DNA from: an uncultured Victivallales bacterium
GTDB lineage: Bacteria > Verrucomicrobiota > Lentisphaeria > Oligosphaerales > JAFGRS01
DNA: 59,782 nucleotides
Direction: 5' to 3'
Assembly (NCBI GenBank): GCA_903837355.1
Contig: CAILUI010000036.1
Location: 1 to 59,782 of the forward strand
This document shows positions 18,754 to 28,932 of the stretch, piece after piece. Below the pieces are notes generated by a model that was given only the letters and a program-made list of their open reading frames with translations, made no database searches and was not told where the DNA came from. How positions within the stretch are numbered: position 1 is the stretch's first letter; the number at the start of each line of letters is the position of its first letter. A program made the translations under genes and the position numbers.

Positions 18754-21700
18754 ATGTCTAGCGCGCCCTTCGTGGACCGTTACCGCTGGGTTCTCCTGGT
18801 CCTCTGCCTGGCGCTGGTGGCACGGGCGGCAGCGGCGGAGCCGGCGCACGCCTACGGCGCGCGCGCGATGACCGCTGAGGAGCGGGCCTACCTGGCCGAC
18901 AAGATCTTCACCGTGCAGCGCACCAAGGCCCCGCTGCCGGCCAGCGTCCGCAATACCGCCTACTTGCCCGTCGTCGGCGACCAGGGGTGGATGGGCTCGT
19001 GCTCGGCGTTTGCGGCGTGCTACTACCTGAAGACCTACCAGGAGGCCCGTGAGAACGGCTGGCTACATCCCGATCCCGCGGTCAACCCCGAACGCGTCGC
19101 CAGTCCGGCCTATTGCTTCATCACCAACCTGCGTATACCCACCGCCGCGCTGAGCTCGGGCATCAACTACTGGATGGCGGCCCAGACGATGGTTGATTTC
19201 GGCGTCGGCTCCTGGGCGGAAATGCCCTATGACATGGCCCTGGATGTCAACGCCTGGCCCGACGAAGCGACCTGGCGCCGGGCGATCTCCTGGCGCGCCC
19301 GGCAGGCAGGCGCCGTCCGCGAACTCCATACCCCCGCCGGCCTCGATACGCTCAAGGAGCACCTGGCCGGTGGCGATGTGGCGGTCATCTCGTTTACTAT
19401 CATCAGCAGCTTCGACGAGTACCCCAGCGGTGACGGCAGTGACAATGGCGTCTACTACCGGGATGTCGGGCTCGTGCGCGTCGGCCACGCCGTTTGCGTG
19501 GTCGGCTATGACGACAGCAAGGCCTACACCGATGCCAGGACCGGAACGCCCCGACAGGGCGCCTTCCTGATCGTCAACTCCTGGGGCTCCAGATGGGGCG
19601 TGCACGAGCCCAGCGCCAGCCCGGACACCGCCTCGCGCGGCTTCGGCTGGATGGCCTACGACTACTTCCTGGCCGGCAAGGTCGACCGCGAGGCGATGGT
19701 GCTGGTCGACCGTATCGGCTACACCCCCACTCGCCTCGCCTACGTCGGCATCAACCACCCCACCGGCCGCGTCCTCGACCTCGAGCTGCGGGGCGGCGAC
19801 CGCGAGCAACCGCAATGGCGGCGGCGTGCCCTGCCCAGGGCCAACGCTGGCCCCCTGAACCAGCGCTTCCCGGTCGACCTTACCGAACTGGCGGCCACCG
19901 ATCCCTTGACCTACTGGCTCAGGGTGACGGACCCGACCGGCGCGGGCGAGTGGCTCGATACCGGCACCGTCACCGACTTCGCCGTCGAGACCGTCGGACA
20001 GGCGCCCCTGGTCTCCTCGGACGTGCCCCTGCAGACGGTCAAGGACTGGGGCCAGTACCTGCGCCTGGGCGTCTTCTCCGAGTCTGGCCTCGACCTTGCC
20101 GGCCTGCATATCCGCGAGGGCTCGGCGGCTTGGGGCGACTACGACGGGGATGGCTTCCCGGACCTGGCGCTGACCGGGCTGGACTTCCCGGCCGCCGGTG
20201 CGAGCGCGGTCGCGGCCACGCGGCTCCTGCGCAACCTCAACGGGACGGCTTTCGTGGACAGCGGCGCGGTGCTGTTGCCGACCCGCCGCGGCACCGTGGC
20301 CTGGGGTGAACTGGACAATGACGGCCGGCTGGACCTGCTGGTCAGCGATCCGACGGCGGGCACGCGCATCTATCGCAATACCGGCACCGGCTTCGTAGAC
20401 AGCGGCGTCGCGCTGCCGGGCAGCGTGCGCACAGGGGCAGCCTGGGGCGACGTCGACAACGACGGCCGGCAGGACCTCGCCATCGCCACGGACTCGGCCG
20501 TCCGCCTCTACCGCAATACGGGGACAGGCTTCGAGCCCCTGGAGCAGATCCTCGCCGGCCCCTATGAGGCCGCGCTGTCCTGGGGCGATGCCAATGGCGA
20601 CGGGTACCTCGATCTCCTGGTCGTCTCGCGCAGCGAGTTCTTCGCCCCCTTCACCCGCTTGTACCTCAACCGCGGCGACGACACCTTCGTGGCGGCTGAT
20701 TCGGGACTGCCCGCCCTGCAGCAAGGCACGGCAGCGTGGGGCGACGTCGATGCTGACGGCCGCCTGGATCTGGCCTTGCAGGGCACTGACGGGAACGCGC
20801 GGACCGGCATCTACCGCAGCCTGGGTACGGGTGGCTTCACCCCCGAGGGCAGCCCCTTGCCAGGCCTGCAGGCAGGCGCCCTGCAGTGGGGCGACATTGA
20901 CAACGATGGTCACCTGGATCTGCTGCTCAGCGGCCGCGAAAGGGACGTCTACGGGCAGTCGGCGGACTACCCCAACCGGGCGCTCCTGTTCCGCGCCACC
21001 CCCGAGGGCTTCGTCGACGGCCAGGCCGACCTGCAGGACGTGTCCAACGGCTTTGCGGGCCTGGCGGACCTGGACCGCGATGGCGATCTCGATGTCCTGC
21101 TCGGCGGCACCACCGGCGCGATTCTTGGGGACACCCCGGCGCAGTTGTACAATGGCATCTACAGCAGCGCCGTCAGCCACCCCTCGGCCCTGGCTCGGGC
21201 CAACACCCCACCGCAGCCGCCCAGCGGGCTCAGTGCGGTCGCGGCAGACCCGGGCGCGGTCCGGCTCACGTGGAACGACGGCAGCGATGCCGAAACCCCG
21301 GCCAACGGCCTGCGCTACCACGTCCGCGTCGGCAGCACCGCCGGCGCCGGCGATGTGCTCAGCGGCGCCCTGCCGGTCGGCCCGTTCGGCCTCCTGCGGC
21401 GCAGTGGCCTGCCCGTGCGGCGACTGTCCCCGGGGACCTACCACTGGGCGGTACGCAGCGTCGACAACGGCTTCGCCGTCTCCGCCTGGAGCGCGGCAGC
21501 CAGCTTCACCGTCGGGACGCACACGCCCCTGCGGCAGTTGACGCTGGCGGCCGTACCGTCGACCTGGGGCACGACCACCCCCACCCCCGGCCTGCACACC
21601 TACCTGCGTGACACGGCGGCACCGATCAGCGCCGTGGCCAGCCCCGGCTACCGCTTTAGCGCCTGGCAGGGGGCGGTGGCCAATGCCACGGCAGCCACCA

Positions 21701-24700
21701 CCAGCGTGCTGCTCCACGATAACCGCGTCGTGACGGCGGCGTTTGCGGTCAAGTATGACGCCTCGCCGGTCTGGACGCAGCAGACGCCCAGCGCGCCCTG
21801 GGCCCAGCGCTACATGCACCAGGCCGTCGCCTTCCACGATCAACTCTGGGTCCTGGGCGGCACCGGCCAGCCGCATCGGCATGACGTCTGGAGCTCGAGC
21901 AACGGGCAGGCCTGGACCCAGCAGACCGCAGCCGCCGCCTGGAGCGGCCGCTACGGCCATGCCGCCGTCGTCTTTAAGGACCGGCTGTGGGTCCTCGGCG
22001 GCTATGATGTGAGCGCGCGCAACGACGTCTGGTCGTCCGCCGACGGGATCACCTGGAGGCTCGAGACGGGGACTGCGGCGTGGCCGGAGCGGATGCTGCA
22101 CAGCGTGGTGGTGTTCAACGACCAGCTCTGGCTGCTCGGTGGGTACGGCTCGGGAACCGGGGCGCTGAGCGATGTCTGGAGTTCGAGCGACGGCATCGCC
22201 TGGACGCAGGTCAGCACCGCCGCCTGGCCCGCCCGGCACAGCCATGGCGCCCTCGCCTTCGGCGGCAAACTCTGGGTCCTGGGCGGCAGCAGTGCCATGG
22301 TCCAGCCCACCCATGACGTCTGGTCCTCCGCCGACGGTGCCACCTGGACGCAGGTCACGGAGCACGCCGAGTGGGGGCCGCGCAGCCTGCTCGGCGTAGC
22401 GGTGCTGGCGGATCGCATGTGGGTGCTGGGAGGCGCTGGTGAGGAGGGCATGGGCACGGACGATGTGTGGTTCTCCAGCAATGGCGCCACCTGGACCCGG
22501 GCCGGCACGGCCTCGGGCTGGTCGCCGCGCCAGGGGCAGGCGGTGGCCGTCCTCAACAACCGGCTGTGGGTCCTCGGCGGTAACAGCGCCGCCCTCTGCT
22601 CCGATGTCTGGTCTGGTCTGCCGGGAACCAGTGTGGCCGGCCTGGCTACGCTGTTCGTCAATGTCGACCCTGCCGACGCCGGGACCACCACGCCCAGCGT
22701 CGGCGAACACGTCGAGGCCGTCGGGACCGTCTTCCCGGTCAGCGCCACCGCCCGTCCCGGCTTCCGTTTCGTGGGCTGGACCGGCCCCGTCGCCGCGCCC
22801 AGCGCCGCCACCACGACCGTCACCCTGAGTGCCGAGCGCACGGTGACCGCGCGTTTCGAAGTGGTTCCCGTGCCGATGACGACGCTGCTCATCAGCGTCT
22901 CCCCGGCCGACGCCGGCAGCACGACCCCGGCAACGGGTAGCGCCACCTACCCGGTCGGCAGCGTGGTCACGGTCACGGCAACACCTGCCCACGGGTACCT
23001 CTTCACCGGCTGGACGGGCGCCGTGGCCGACCCCAGCGCGCCCGTCACCACGGTCACGCTGGACAGCGCCAAGGCTATCACCGCGGGCTTCGCGGCGGAT
23101 GGGTTCGTCCGTGCCATGCCCCTGGCGGCGGGCAGCGAGTACAGCGTGGTGCTCAAGACCGAAGGCAGCGCCTGGAGCTGGGGTCGGAATGACTTCGGAC
23201 AACTGGGCAACGGCAGGACGGCGGACGTTGCGGCGCCGTACCCGCTCAGCATCCTGGGCGAGGTGACCGCGCTGGCCAGCGGCGAACGGCACACGCTGGC
23301 CCTGCGGCGCAATGGCACGGTGCAGGCCTGGGGCTGCAACGACGAAGGCCAACTTGGCGATGGCAGCGTTCAAACCCGCACGACGCCAGGCCCGGTCGTC
23401 GGCCTGCCGCCCATTGTCGCCATCGCCTGCGGCGCCGCCCACAGCCTGGCCCTCGCCGCGGATGGCACCGTCTGGACCTGGGGGCGCAATACCGATGGCA
23501 CCCTGGGCTGCGGCCTCGACCCGCGCGGCTATGGCTATGTGATGACGCCGGAGCGACTGCCGGGGCCCTATGGCGTCAGCGTCCTGCGCGGCATCACCGA
23601 GATCGCCGCCGGCGGCGACCACGCGCTAGCCTTGCGGGCGGACGGAACCGTCTACGCCTGGGGGCGGAACACCTGGGGCCAACTGGGCACCGGGAGCTGT
23701 GACCCGAGCGATTTCCCGACTGCGGTTCCGGGCTTGGCTGACGTACGGCTGATCGCCTGCGGCGGCGACACCATTTACGGGGGACACAGTCTGGCCGTAG
23801 ATGCCAGCGGCACTCTCTGGGCCTGGGGCGCTAACCGCAGTGGCCAGCTCGGCGATGGCACCACCGGCGAGCGCTCCAGTCCGGTCGCGATCCCGGCCGA
23901 GGGCGACGTCATCGGCATCGCCGCCGGTGGCTGCTTCAGCCTGGCCCTGCGCTCCGATGGCACGCTCTGCGCCTGGGGCGATAACGCCTACGGGCAGCTT
24001 GGCGACGGCACCCGCGACAACCGGGCCGTCCCGGCGCCGTTGTCCGGCCTGCCGCGGGTTACCGGCCTGGCCGCCGGCGCGCAGCACGCGCTGGTGGTGT
24101 TGGCGGATGGCAGCCTGCGGGCCTGGGGCCGCAATACCGCGGGCATGCTGGGCGACGGTACGCTGACCGACCGCCTGGCCCCGGTGGCCGTGGCCGGCAT
24201 CAACCTCCAGGTCGCCTCGCGTGGCTTGACCCTGGCCAGCGAGCCCGCCGCCAGCGGCACCCTTGACCCGCTGCCGGGGACTTACCGCTGCCTGGAAGAC
24301 GCGGCGGTCCCGCTGCTCGCCACCGGCAACGCCCGCTACGCCTTCGCGCACTGGACGGGAACCGTGACGGTTGTCGACGCGGCCCAGACCACCGCCCTGA
24401 TGGGCGCTGACCAGACCGTGACCGCGCACTTCGAACTGCGTCCGGGGGTACAGGCCCTGCTCACCGTGGCCGCGGCGCCCGCCGCGGGCGGCGCCACCAC
24501 CCCGCCCGTCGGCATCCACAGCGTCGACCAGGGAAGTGTGGTCTCCCTCAGCGCCCGTGCCGGCTACCGGCATCGCTTTACGAGCTGGACAGGCAGCGTG
24601 GCCGACGCCGCTGCCATGGATACCAGCACCACCGTGCTGGCCGACCAGACCGTCACCGCGAACTTTGCACCGCTGCCGTTCGCCACTTCCGCCAGCCTGC

Positions 24701-27700
24701 GGGCGGGCGGCCTGCATACCTTCCTGATCCGTTCGGACGGGACCGTGCTCGGGGCCGGCGACAACACGGCGGGCGAGCTCGGACGCCCCGTCGGCGACGT
24801 GCGCTGGCCCGGTCCGGTGGCCGGACCGGCGGGGAACGGGCTGCTCACCGGCATCGTCGACCTGGCCGTCGGGACCTACCACACCGTCGCCCTGCGTTAC
24901 GACGGCAGCGTCTGGACCTGGGGCAGCAACCGCTGGGGGCAACTGGGCGACGGGCAGGAAGTCGCCACTCATTCCAGCCAGCCGACCCCCGCACCCGTGC
25001 TCAATGCCGATGGCAGCGGCCCCCTGCGGGGCATTCGGGCGGTGCGCGCCGGCCGTGACTTCAATCTGGCGTTGGCCGACGACGGCACCATCTGGGCCTG
25101 GGGCGACAACCGCGCGGGGCAACTCGGCGACGCCACGACCAACCCACGCTGCCTGCCGGCCCGCGTGCGCGGTCTCGACAGCGTCGGCGACCTTACCGAC
25201 GTGGTCGACATCACCTGTGGCCCGCAGCACGCCCTCGCCCGGCGCGCCGACGGGTCCTGGTGGGGCTGGGGCAGTAACGCCGACAGCGCCCTGGCCACCG
25301 CCGAACTCACCGGCAGCCTGACCCCGGTGCCGATGGCCATCCCCAGCGGCATCGTGCAGATCGCCTGCGGCCTGCGCCACACCCTGGCCCGCCGCAGTGA
25401 CGGGTCCCTCCTCGCCTGGGGCTGGAATGCCTTCGGCGAAATGGGCGAAGGCGTGGCGCTCAATACCCTCAGCCCGACCCCCATTGTGGTTAGCGGCATC
25501 AGCGCTATCGCCATGGTCGCCGCCGGCCAGGGCTTCAGCGTTGCCCTGCGTACGGATGGCAGCGTCTGGACCTGGGGCTGGAACCGCGAGGGGTACCTGG
25601 GCAACAACAGCGCCGACCCCTCCAGCCAGCCCGTGCAAGTGTGGGGACCGGACGGCAGCGGACTACTCGCCGACATCGTGGCCGTCGCCTGCGGCAGCAT
25701 CCATGCCGCGGCCCTGCGCCGCGACGGCAAGGTCTTCACCTGGGGCAGCAATCAGCGTTACGAGTTGGGCACGCTGGGCGTACTCATGGCCCTGGTCCCG
25801 ACCGCCGCGGTCATGGACTCCGCCACGGTGGCGGTCGCGACGCGGGTGCTGCGCCTCAGTGCCTCGCCCGCTGCCGGCGGTACGACCCTGCCCGATGCCA
25901 GCTCCCACACCTACGACCTGGGCGATGTGGTGGACCTCGAGGCCCGGCCGACGGCGGGCTGGCGCTTCGTCACCTGGACCGGCAGCGCCGCCAGCCGCGC
26001 GGCCGCCCGCACTACCCTCACCGTGACCGCCGACGAGGCAGTCACAGCGCACTTCGAGCGCGATCTCGCCGAACTCGGCGATGTCAACCGCGACGGGACC
26101 GTGAACCCCACCGACGCGGCGCTCTGTCTGGCCATGGCCGTCCGCCGTGATGTCGTCCTGGCCGGCCTGACCCGCGCCCATCCCTACCCTGCCGCCTACC
26201 GCGAAACTGCCGATATGAATGCCGACGGACAGATCACCGCCGCCGATGCGGAGGCGGTCATGCGGCGCGCCCTGGGGGTGGAAGGCCCCGTGCCGGATCC
26301 CTATGTGCTCCGCGCCCCGGCGCCCCCGGAGACGCACCCTGAAGAAGTCGTCGGCTACAGCGTCCCCGGTGAAGCGGCGACCGTGACCCTCAGCGATGGC
26401 ACCGCCGTCGAGATCCCGGCCCTCTCCAGCGCCGCCGAAATCCGCCTGGCGCGGCAGACGAACACGACCTCCCTGGCCGACTACGGCCTGCAGGCCAGCG
26501 GTAGCCGCCGCACCCTCACCCTCACCTTCGCGGACGGGATCTCCGACGCGGACCGCTGGCAACTGCGGCCCGTCATCACTATCCCCTATGCCGAGACCGG
26601 CGGACTGACTGCCGACACGGTCAACATCGCGCGGGTCAGCCAACGCCTGGTCGACGGCGAGTGGGTGCAGCGGGTGTTCTTCCTGCCGGTATTCCGTGAC
26701 CGGGACGGCAATCTGATGACGTGCGACCCCCACGCGGCCGGCGATGTGGCGCCCCTGACCGGCGGCACTGGCAAAGGCGACAGCCGCGCCCCATTGCGGC
26801 TCTCGTTTGACTACTTCCCCGGCACCTTCCAAGGCGTCATTGACTGGTCCGTCCCGGCGCGCCTGGTGCGGATGGCGCCGCTACCCTCGCTGAGCTACAA
26901 ACGCCGGCCACTGAGCGCCATGCTGCCCGCCGACCAGGCGGTGGAGATGACCAAGGCCGTGCAGAACGTGGTCGTTCTGGTGCACGGCCACAACGAGGGC
27001 GAGCAGGCCGGACTGCCCGGAACCTTCGTGGCCGACGACCTCGAGCCCTGGACCATGGGCTACAAGCGCCAGGTCTGGGACTACATCTACAAGGTCTTTC
27101 TGGAAGACCACCCGGAGCTGCTGCGCTGCACGGTCTTCTATGAGTTCATCTACCCGAGTTGGCGCACCGTCTTCGGTCACCTCGACCAGGCCTTCATGAC
27201 CAGCCTGGAGAACGCCTTGCGGCCGCAACTGGACCCGGATCTGAAGCTGAACCTCTTCGTCGTCGCCCACTCCATGGGCGGCCTGGTCAGCCGGGCCGGG
27301 CTGCAACTGCTGCCGGAGGCCCTCGATCCGCAGTTCCGGCAACTGGTCACCTGGGGCTCCCCGCACCACGGCGCCATGATGTCCAGCTTCCGCTACGCCA
27401 TGTGCAGTCCCTACTACGATCTGAACTTCCTGCCGAATTGGCTGCACTGGCTCATCGCCCGCTACTTCGAGACGAAGCTCGTCCTGGACACCCCCGGGGC
27501 GCGCGACCTGCGCTGGAGCAACGGCCCGCTCAACGACCCGCGCTACACCAACATCGGAGGCTATTTCTTTACATATCGCCCCGCCCGCATCACCTGGGAC
27601 TACGGGTTGACCTTCCCCGGTGCCGAACTGAACATGCGCACCGGCACGCACATCTACAATCCCAACCTGCGTCTCTTGAACGCCGCCGACACGAAACGCG

Positions 27701-28932
27701 ACCGCCTGACCTGCCTGTACGGCGTCACCGAGTCCGGGCTCCGCCGGGACATGTTCGGCGGCAGCTTCATGGAGACTGCTTCCTCGGTGACCGGGATGGA
27801 GGACTACGGCGAAATCGCCCTCGGCGCCAGCATCAACCTGGTGCTGACCGAGAACGGCTTCACGAACCAGATCGACGGCGTCCTCGAGTGCCGCAGCGAT
27901 GGCGCCAGCCCGCTGATCAGCGAGATCGGCCTGGGACTCACCGACAAGCGGGTCAATCTCGGCAACATCGACCACGAGGAGTACTACAGCCTGGAGGGCA
28001 AGGCCCGCTATACCGCTGCCCGTACCTTCGAAGCCCTCGGCATCGGGACGAATCCCGCCTATAACGCACCCTCGGTCACCTTCACTCGTCCGGCCGCCAA
28101 CCAGCCCTTGGTCGCCGATGAGGACGGCAGCTTCACGCTGGACGCCAAGCTCACCTGGCCTGGCGACCCCTACCCCGGACGCCGCGTTAAGAACCAGCGC
28201 GTCGATCTGATCGTCTATGACCGCCTCACCGACATCGAGACCAGCCGCGTCGGCGGTCGCAGCATACCCTGGCAGGACATGATCGTCGCCGACAGCGGCC
28301 AGCTCTCGGGCTCCTTCGTCCTGCCCCCGGAGGCCGCGGGAGCCTACGCTGCTCAGATCATCTACCACTTCAAGGACGACACCGAAGCACATGGCATGAT
28401 CGCCCTGGCGTCGCGCACCCAGTTCGAGACAGTCCGCAACGGCACCACCCTGAGCTGGAACGTCACCGGGGTCACCAACGTCCGCTTCATGCAGAACCAG
28501 AGCACCCCCGTCATCGTCATCGGCGAGGAGCCGGGGGCGATGAGCTACGGCACCTGGTATACGGCCATCTTTCCCCCCGAGAGTGCTGCTGCCACCGTGA
28601 CCGTGACCGTGACCGTCGATCCCACCAGCACGCCCGGACTGCATCGGCTGAGAGGCAATTTATTCGGCGGGCCGACCCTCGAGGTCACCGCCGTCGTCGA
28701 CCCGACCGTGGACCCGCCGCGGCCGCTGACGCTGACGTTCTCTGGCCTCTGCACCGAGGCCGGCGTGCAGGCCGGCGGGTTTCTTGTGTCGTACATGATC
28801 CGCACCGGGAGCAACGGCTTGTTCAACAGGTCGATCGTGAACGGGGTGAGCCTGTCGGGCTGGCGACCGGACCCGTCCCTGGAGTCGCGGCTGCCCGCCT
28901 ACTACAATCCGAACCTGGGAGTAACACCATGA
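18754..28932 (+). CDS. Giant 3,392-aa secreted multidomain protein: C1 peptidase, beta-propellers, InlB repeats, dockerin, lipase-like hydrolase
   Basis: Signal peptide 1-28. Residues ~65-300 are a papain-like (C1A) protease with Gln77, Cys83, His245 and Asn275 in the expected motifs (GDQGWMGSCSAF, GHAVCVVGYD, VNSWGSRWG). Then come seven FG-GAP/VCBS blades (~455-795), one Fn3-like domain (~817-920), InlB B-type repeat 1 (~927-999), six kelch blades (~1006-1289), InlB B-type repeats 2-3, seven RCC1 blades (~1450-1820), repeats 4-5, seven more RCC1 blades (~1976-2360), and repeat 6. A type I dockerin-like pair of Ca-binding loops follows (~2439-2513; DVNRDGTVNPTDA and DMNADGQITAADA). Near the C-terminus is an alpha/beta hydrolase with oxyanion motif VLVHGH (2742-2746) and nucleophile Ser2840 in AHSMGG, like PGAP1/lipase enzymes. 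It probably works outside the cell or on its surface. The stop overlaps the next gene by 4 nt. Substrates are unknown. Confidence 0.93.
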   Translation: MSSAPFVDRYRWVLLVLCLALVARAAAAEPAHAYGARAMTAEERAYLADKIFTVQRTKAPLPASVRNTAYLPVVGDQGWMGSCSAFAACYYLKTYQEARENGWLHPDPAVNPERVASPAYCFITNLRIPTAALSSGINYWMAAQTMVDFGVGSWAEMPYDMALDVNAWPDEATWRRAISWRARQAGAVRELHTPAGLDTLKEHLAGGDVAVISFTIISSFDEYPSGDGSDNGVYYRDVGLVRVGHAVCVVGYDDSKAYTDARTGTPRQGAFLIVNSWGSRWGVHEPSASPDTASRGFGWMAYDYFLAGKVDREAMVLVDRIGYTPTRLAYVGINHPTGRVLDLELRGGDREQPQWRRRALPRANAGPLNQRFPVDLTELAATDPLTYWLRVTDPTGAGEWLDTGTVTDFAVETVGQAPLVSSDVPLQTVKDWGQYLRLGVFSESGLDLAGLHIREGSAAWGDYDGDGFPDLALTGLDFPAAGASAVAATRLLRNLNGTAFVDSGAVLLPTRRGTVAWGELDNDGRLDLLVSDPTAGTRIYRNTGTGFVDSGVALPGSVRTGAAWGDVDNDGRQDLAIATDSAVRLYRNTGTGFEPLEQILAGPYEAALSWGDANGDGYLDLLVVSRSEFFAPFTRLYLNRGDDTFVAADSGLPALQQGTAAWGDVDADGRLDLALQGTDGNARTGIYRSLGTGGFTPEGSPLPGLQAGALQWGDIDNDGHLDLLLSGRERDVYGQSADYPNRALLFRATPEGFVDGQADLQDVSNGFAGLADLDRDGDLDVLLGGTTGAILGDTPAQLYNGIYSSAVSHPSALARANTPPQPPSGLSAVAADPGAVRLTWNDGSDAETPANGLRYHVRVGSTAGAGDVLSGALPVGPFGLLRRSGLPVRRLSPGTYHWAVRSVDNGFAVSAWSAAASFTVGTHTPLRQLTLAAVPSTWGTTTPTPGLHTYLRDTAAPISAVASPGYRFSAWQGAVANATAATTSVLLHDNRVVTAAFAVKYDASPVWTQQTPSAPWAQRYMHQAVAFHDQLWVLGGTGQPHRHDVWSSSNGQAWTQQTAAAAWSGRYGHAAVVFKDRLWVLGGYDVSARNDVWSSADGITWRLETGTAAWPERMLHSVVVFNDQLWLLGGYGSGTGALSDVWSSSDGIAWTQVSTAAWPARHSHGALAFGGKLWVLGGSSAMVQPTHDVWSSADGATWTQVTEHAEWGPRSLLGVAVLADRMWVLGGAGEEGMGTDDVWFSSNGATWTRAGTASGWSPRQGQAVAVLNNRLWVLGGNSAALCSDVWSGLPGTSVAGLATLFVNVDPADAGTTTPSVGEHVEAVGTVFPVSATARPGFRFVGWTGPVAAPSAATTTVTLSAERTVTARFEVVPVPMTTLLISVSPADAGSTTPATGSATYPVGSVVTVTATPAHGYLFTGWTGAVADPSAPVTTVTLDSAKAITAGFAADGFVRAMPLAAGSEYSVVLKTEGSAWSWGRNDFGQLGNGRTADVAAPYPLSILGEVTALASGERHTLALRRNGTVQAWGCNDEGQLGDGSVQTRTTPGPVVGLPPIVAIACGAAHSLALAADGTVWTWGRNTDGTLGCGLDPRGYGYVMTPERLPGPYGVSVLRGITEIAAGGDHALALRADGTVYAWGRNTWGQLGTGSCDPSDFPTAVPGLADVRLIACGGDTIYGGHSLAVDASGTLWAWGANRSGQLGDGTTGERSSPVAIPAEGDVIGIAAGGCFSLALRSDGTLCAWGDNAYGQLGDGTRDNRAVPAPLSGLPRVTGLAAGAQHALVVLADGSLRAWGRNTAGMLGDGTLTDRLAPVAVAGINLQVASRGLTLASEPAASGTLDPLPGTYRCLEDAAVPLLATGNARYAFAHWTGTVTVVDAAQTTALMGADQTVTAHFELRPGVQALLTVAAAPAAGGATTPPVGIHSVDQGSVVSLSARAGYRHRFTSWTGSVADAAAMDTSTTVLADQTVTANFAPLPFATSASLRAGGLHTFLIRSDGTVLGAGDNTAGELGRPVGDVRWPGPVAGPAGNGLLTGIVDLAVGTYHTVALRYDGSVWTWGSNRWGQLGDGQEVATHSSQPTPAPVLNADGSGPLRGIRAVRAGRDFNLALADDGTIWAWGDNRAGQLGDATTNPRCLPARVRGLDSVGDLTDVVDITCGPQHALARRADGSWWGWGSNADSALATAELTGSLTPVPMAIPSGIVQIACGLRHTLARRSDGSLLAWGWNAFGEMGEGVALNTLSPTPIVVSGISAIAMVAAGQGFSVALRTDGSVWTWGWNREGYLGNNSADPSSQPVQVWGPDGSGLLADIVAVACGSIHAAALRRDGKVFTWGSNQRYELGTLGVLMALVPTAAVMDSATVAVATRVLRLSASPAAGGTTLPDASSHTYDLGDVVDLEARPTAGWRFVTWTGSAASRAAARTTLTVTADEAVTAHFERDLAELGDVNRDGTVNPTDAALCLAMAVRRDVVLAGLTRAHPYPAAYRETADMNADGQITAADAEAVMRRALGVEGPVPDPYVLRAPAPPETHPEEVVGYSVPGEAATVTLSDGTAVEIPALSSAAEIRLARQTNTTSLADYGLQASGSRRTLTLTFADGISDADRWQLRPVITIPYAETGGLTADTVNIARVSQRLVDGEWVQRVFFLPVFRDRDGNLMTCDPHAAGDVAPLTGGTGKGDSRAPLRLSFDYFPGTFQGVIDWSVPARLVRMAPLPSLSYKRRPLSAMLPADQAVEMTKAVQNVVVLVHGHNEGEQAGLPGTFVADDLEPWTMGYKRQVWDYIYKVFLEDHPELLRCTVFYEFIYPSWRTVFGHLDQAFMTSLENALRPQLDPDLKLNLFVVAHSMGGLVSRAGLQLLPEALDPQFRQLVTWGSPHHGAMMSSFRYAMCSPYYDLNFLPNWLHWLIARYFETKLVLDTPGARDLRWSNGPLNDPRYTNIGGYFFTYRPARITWDYGLTFPGAELNMRTGTHIYNPNLRLLNAADTKRDRLTCLYGVTESGLRRDMFGGSFMETASSVTGMEDYGEIALGASINLVLTENGFTNQIDGVLECRSDGASPLISEIGLGLTDKRVNLGNIDHEEYYSLEGKARYTAARTFEALGIGTNPAYNAPSVTFTRPAANQPLVADEDGSFTLDAKLTWPGDPYPGRRVKNQRVDLIVYDRLTDIETSRVGGRSIPWQDMIVADSGQLSGSFVLPPEAAGAYAAQIIYHFKDDTEAHGMIALASRTQFETVRNGTTLSWNVTGVTNVRFMQNQSTPVIVIGEEPGAMSYGTWYTAIFPPESAAATVTVTVTVDPTSTPGLHRLRGNLFGGPTLEVTAVVDPTVDPPRPLTLTFSGLCTEAGVQAGGFLVSYMIRTGSNGLFNRSIVNGVSLSGWRPDPSLESRLPAYYNPNLGVTP

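Noticed and set aside
19063..23622. A 1,519-residue open frame antisense to the giant gene
   Set aside because: It mirrors the repeat structure of the sense strand, has no domain of its own, and is explained by GC-rich codon bias.
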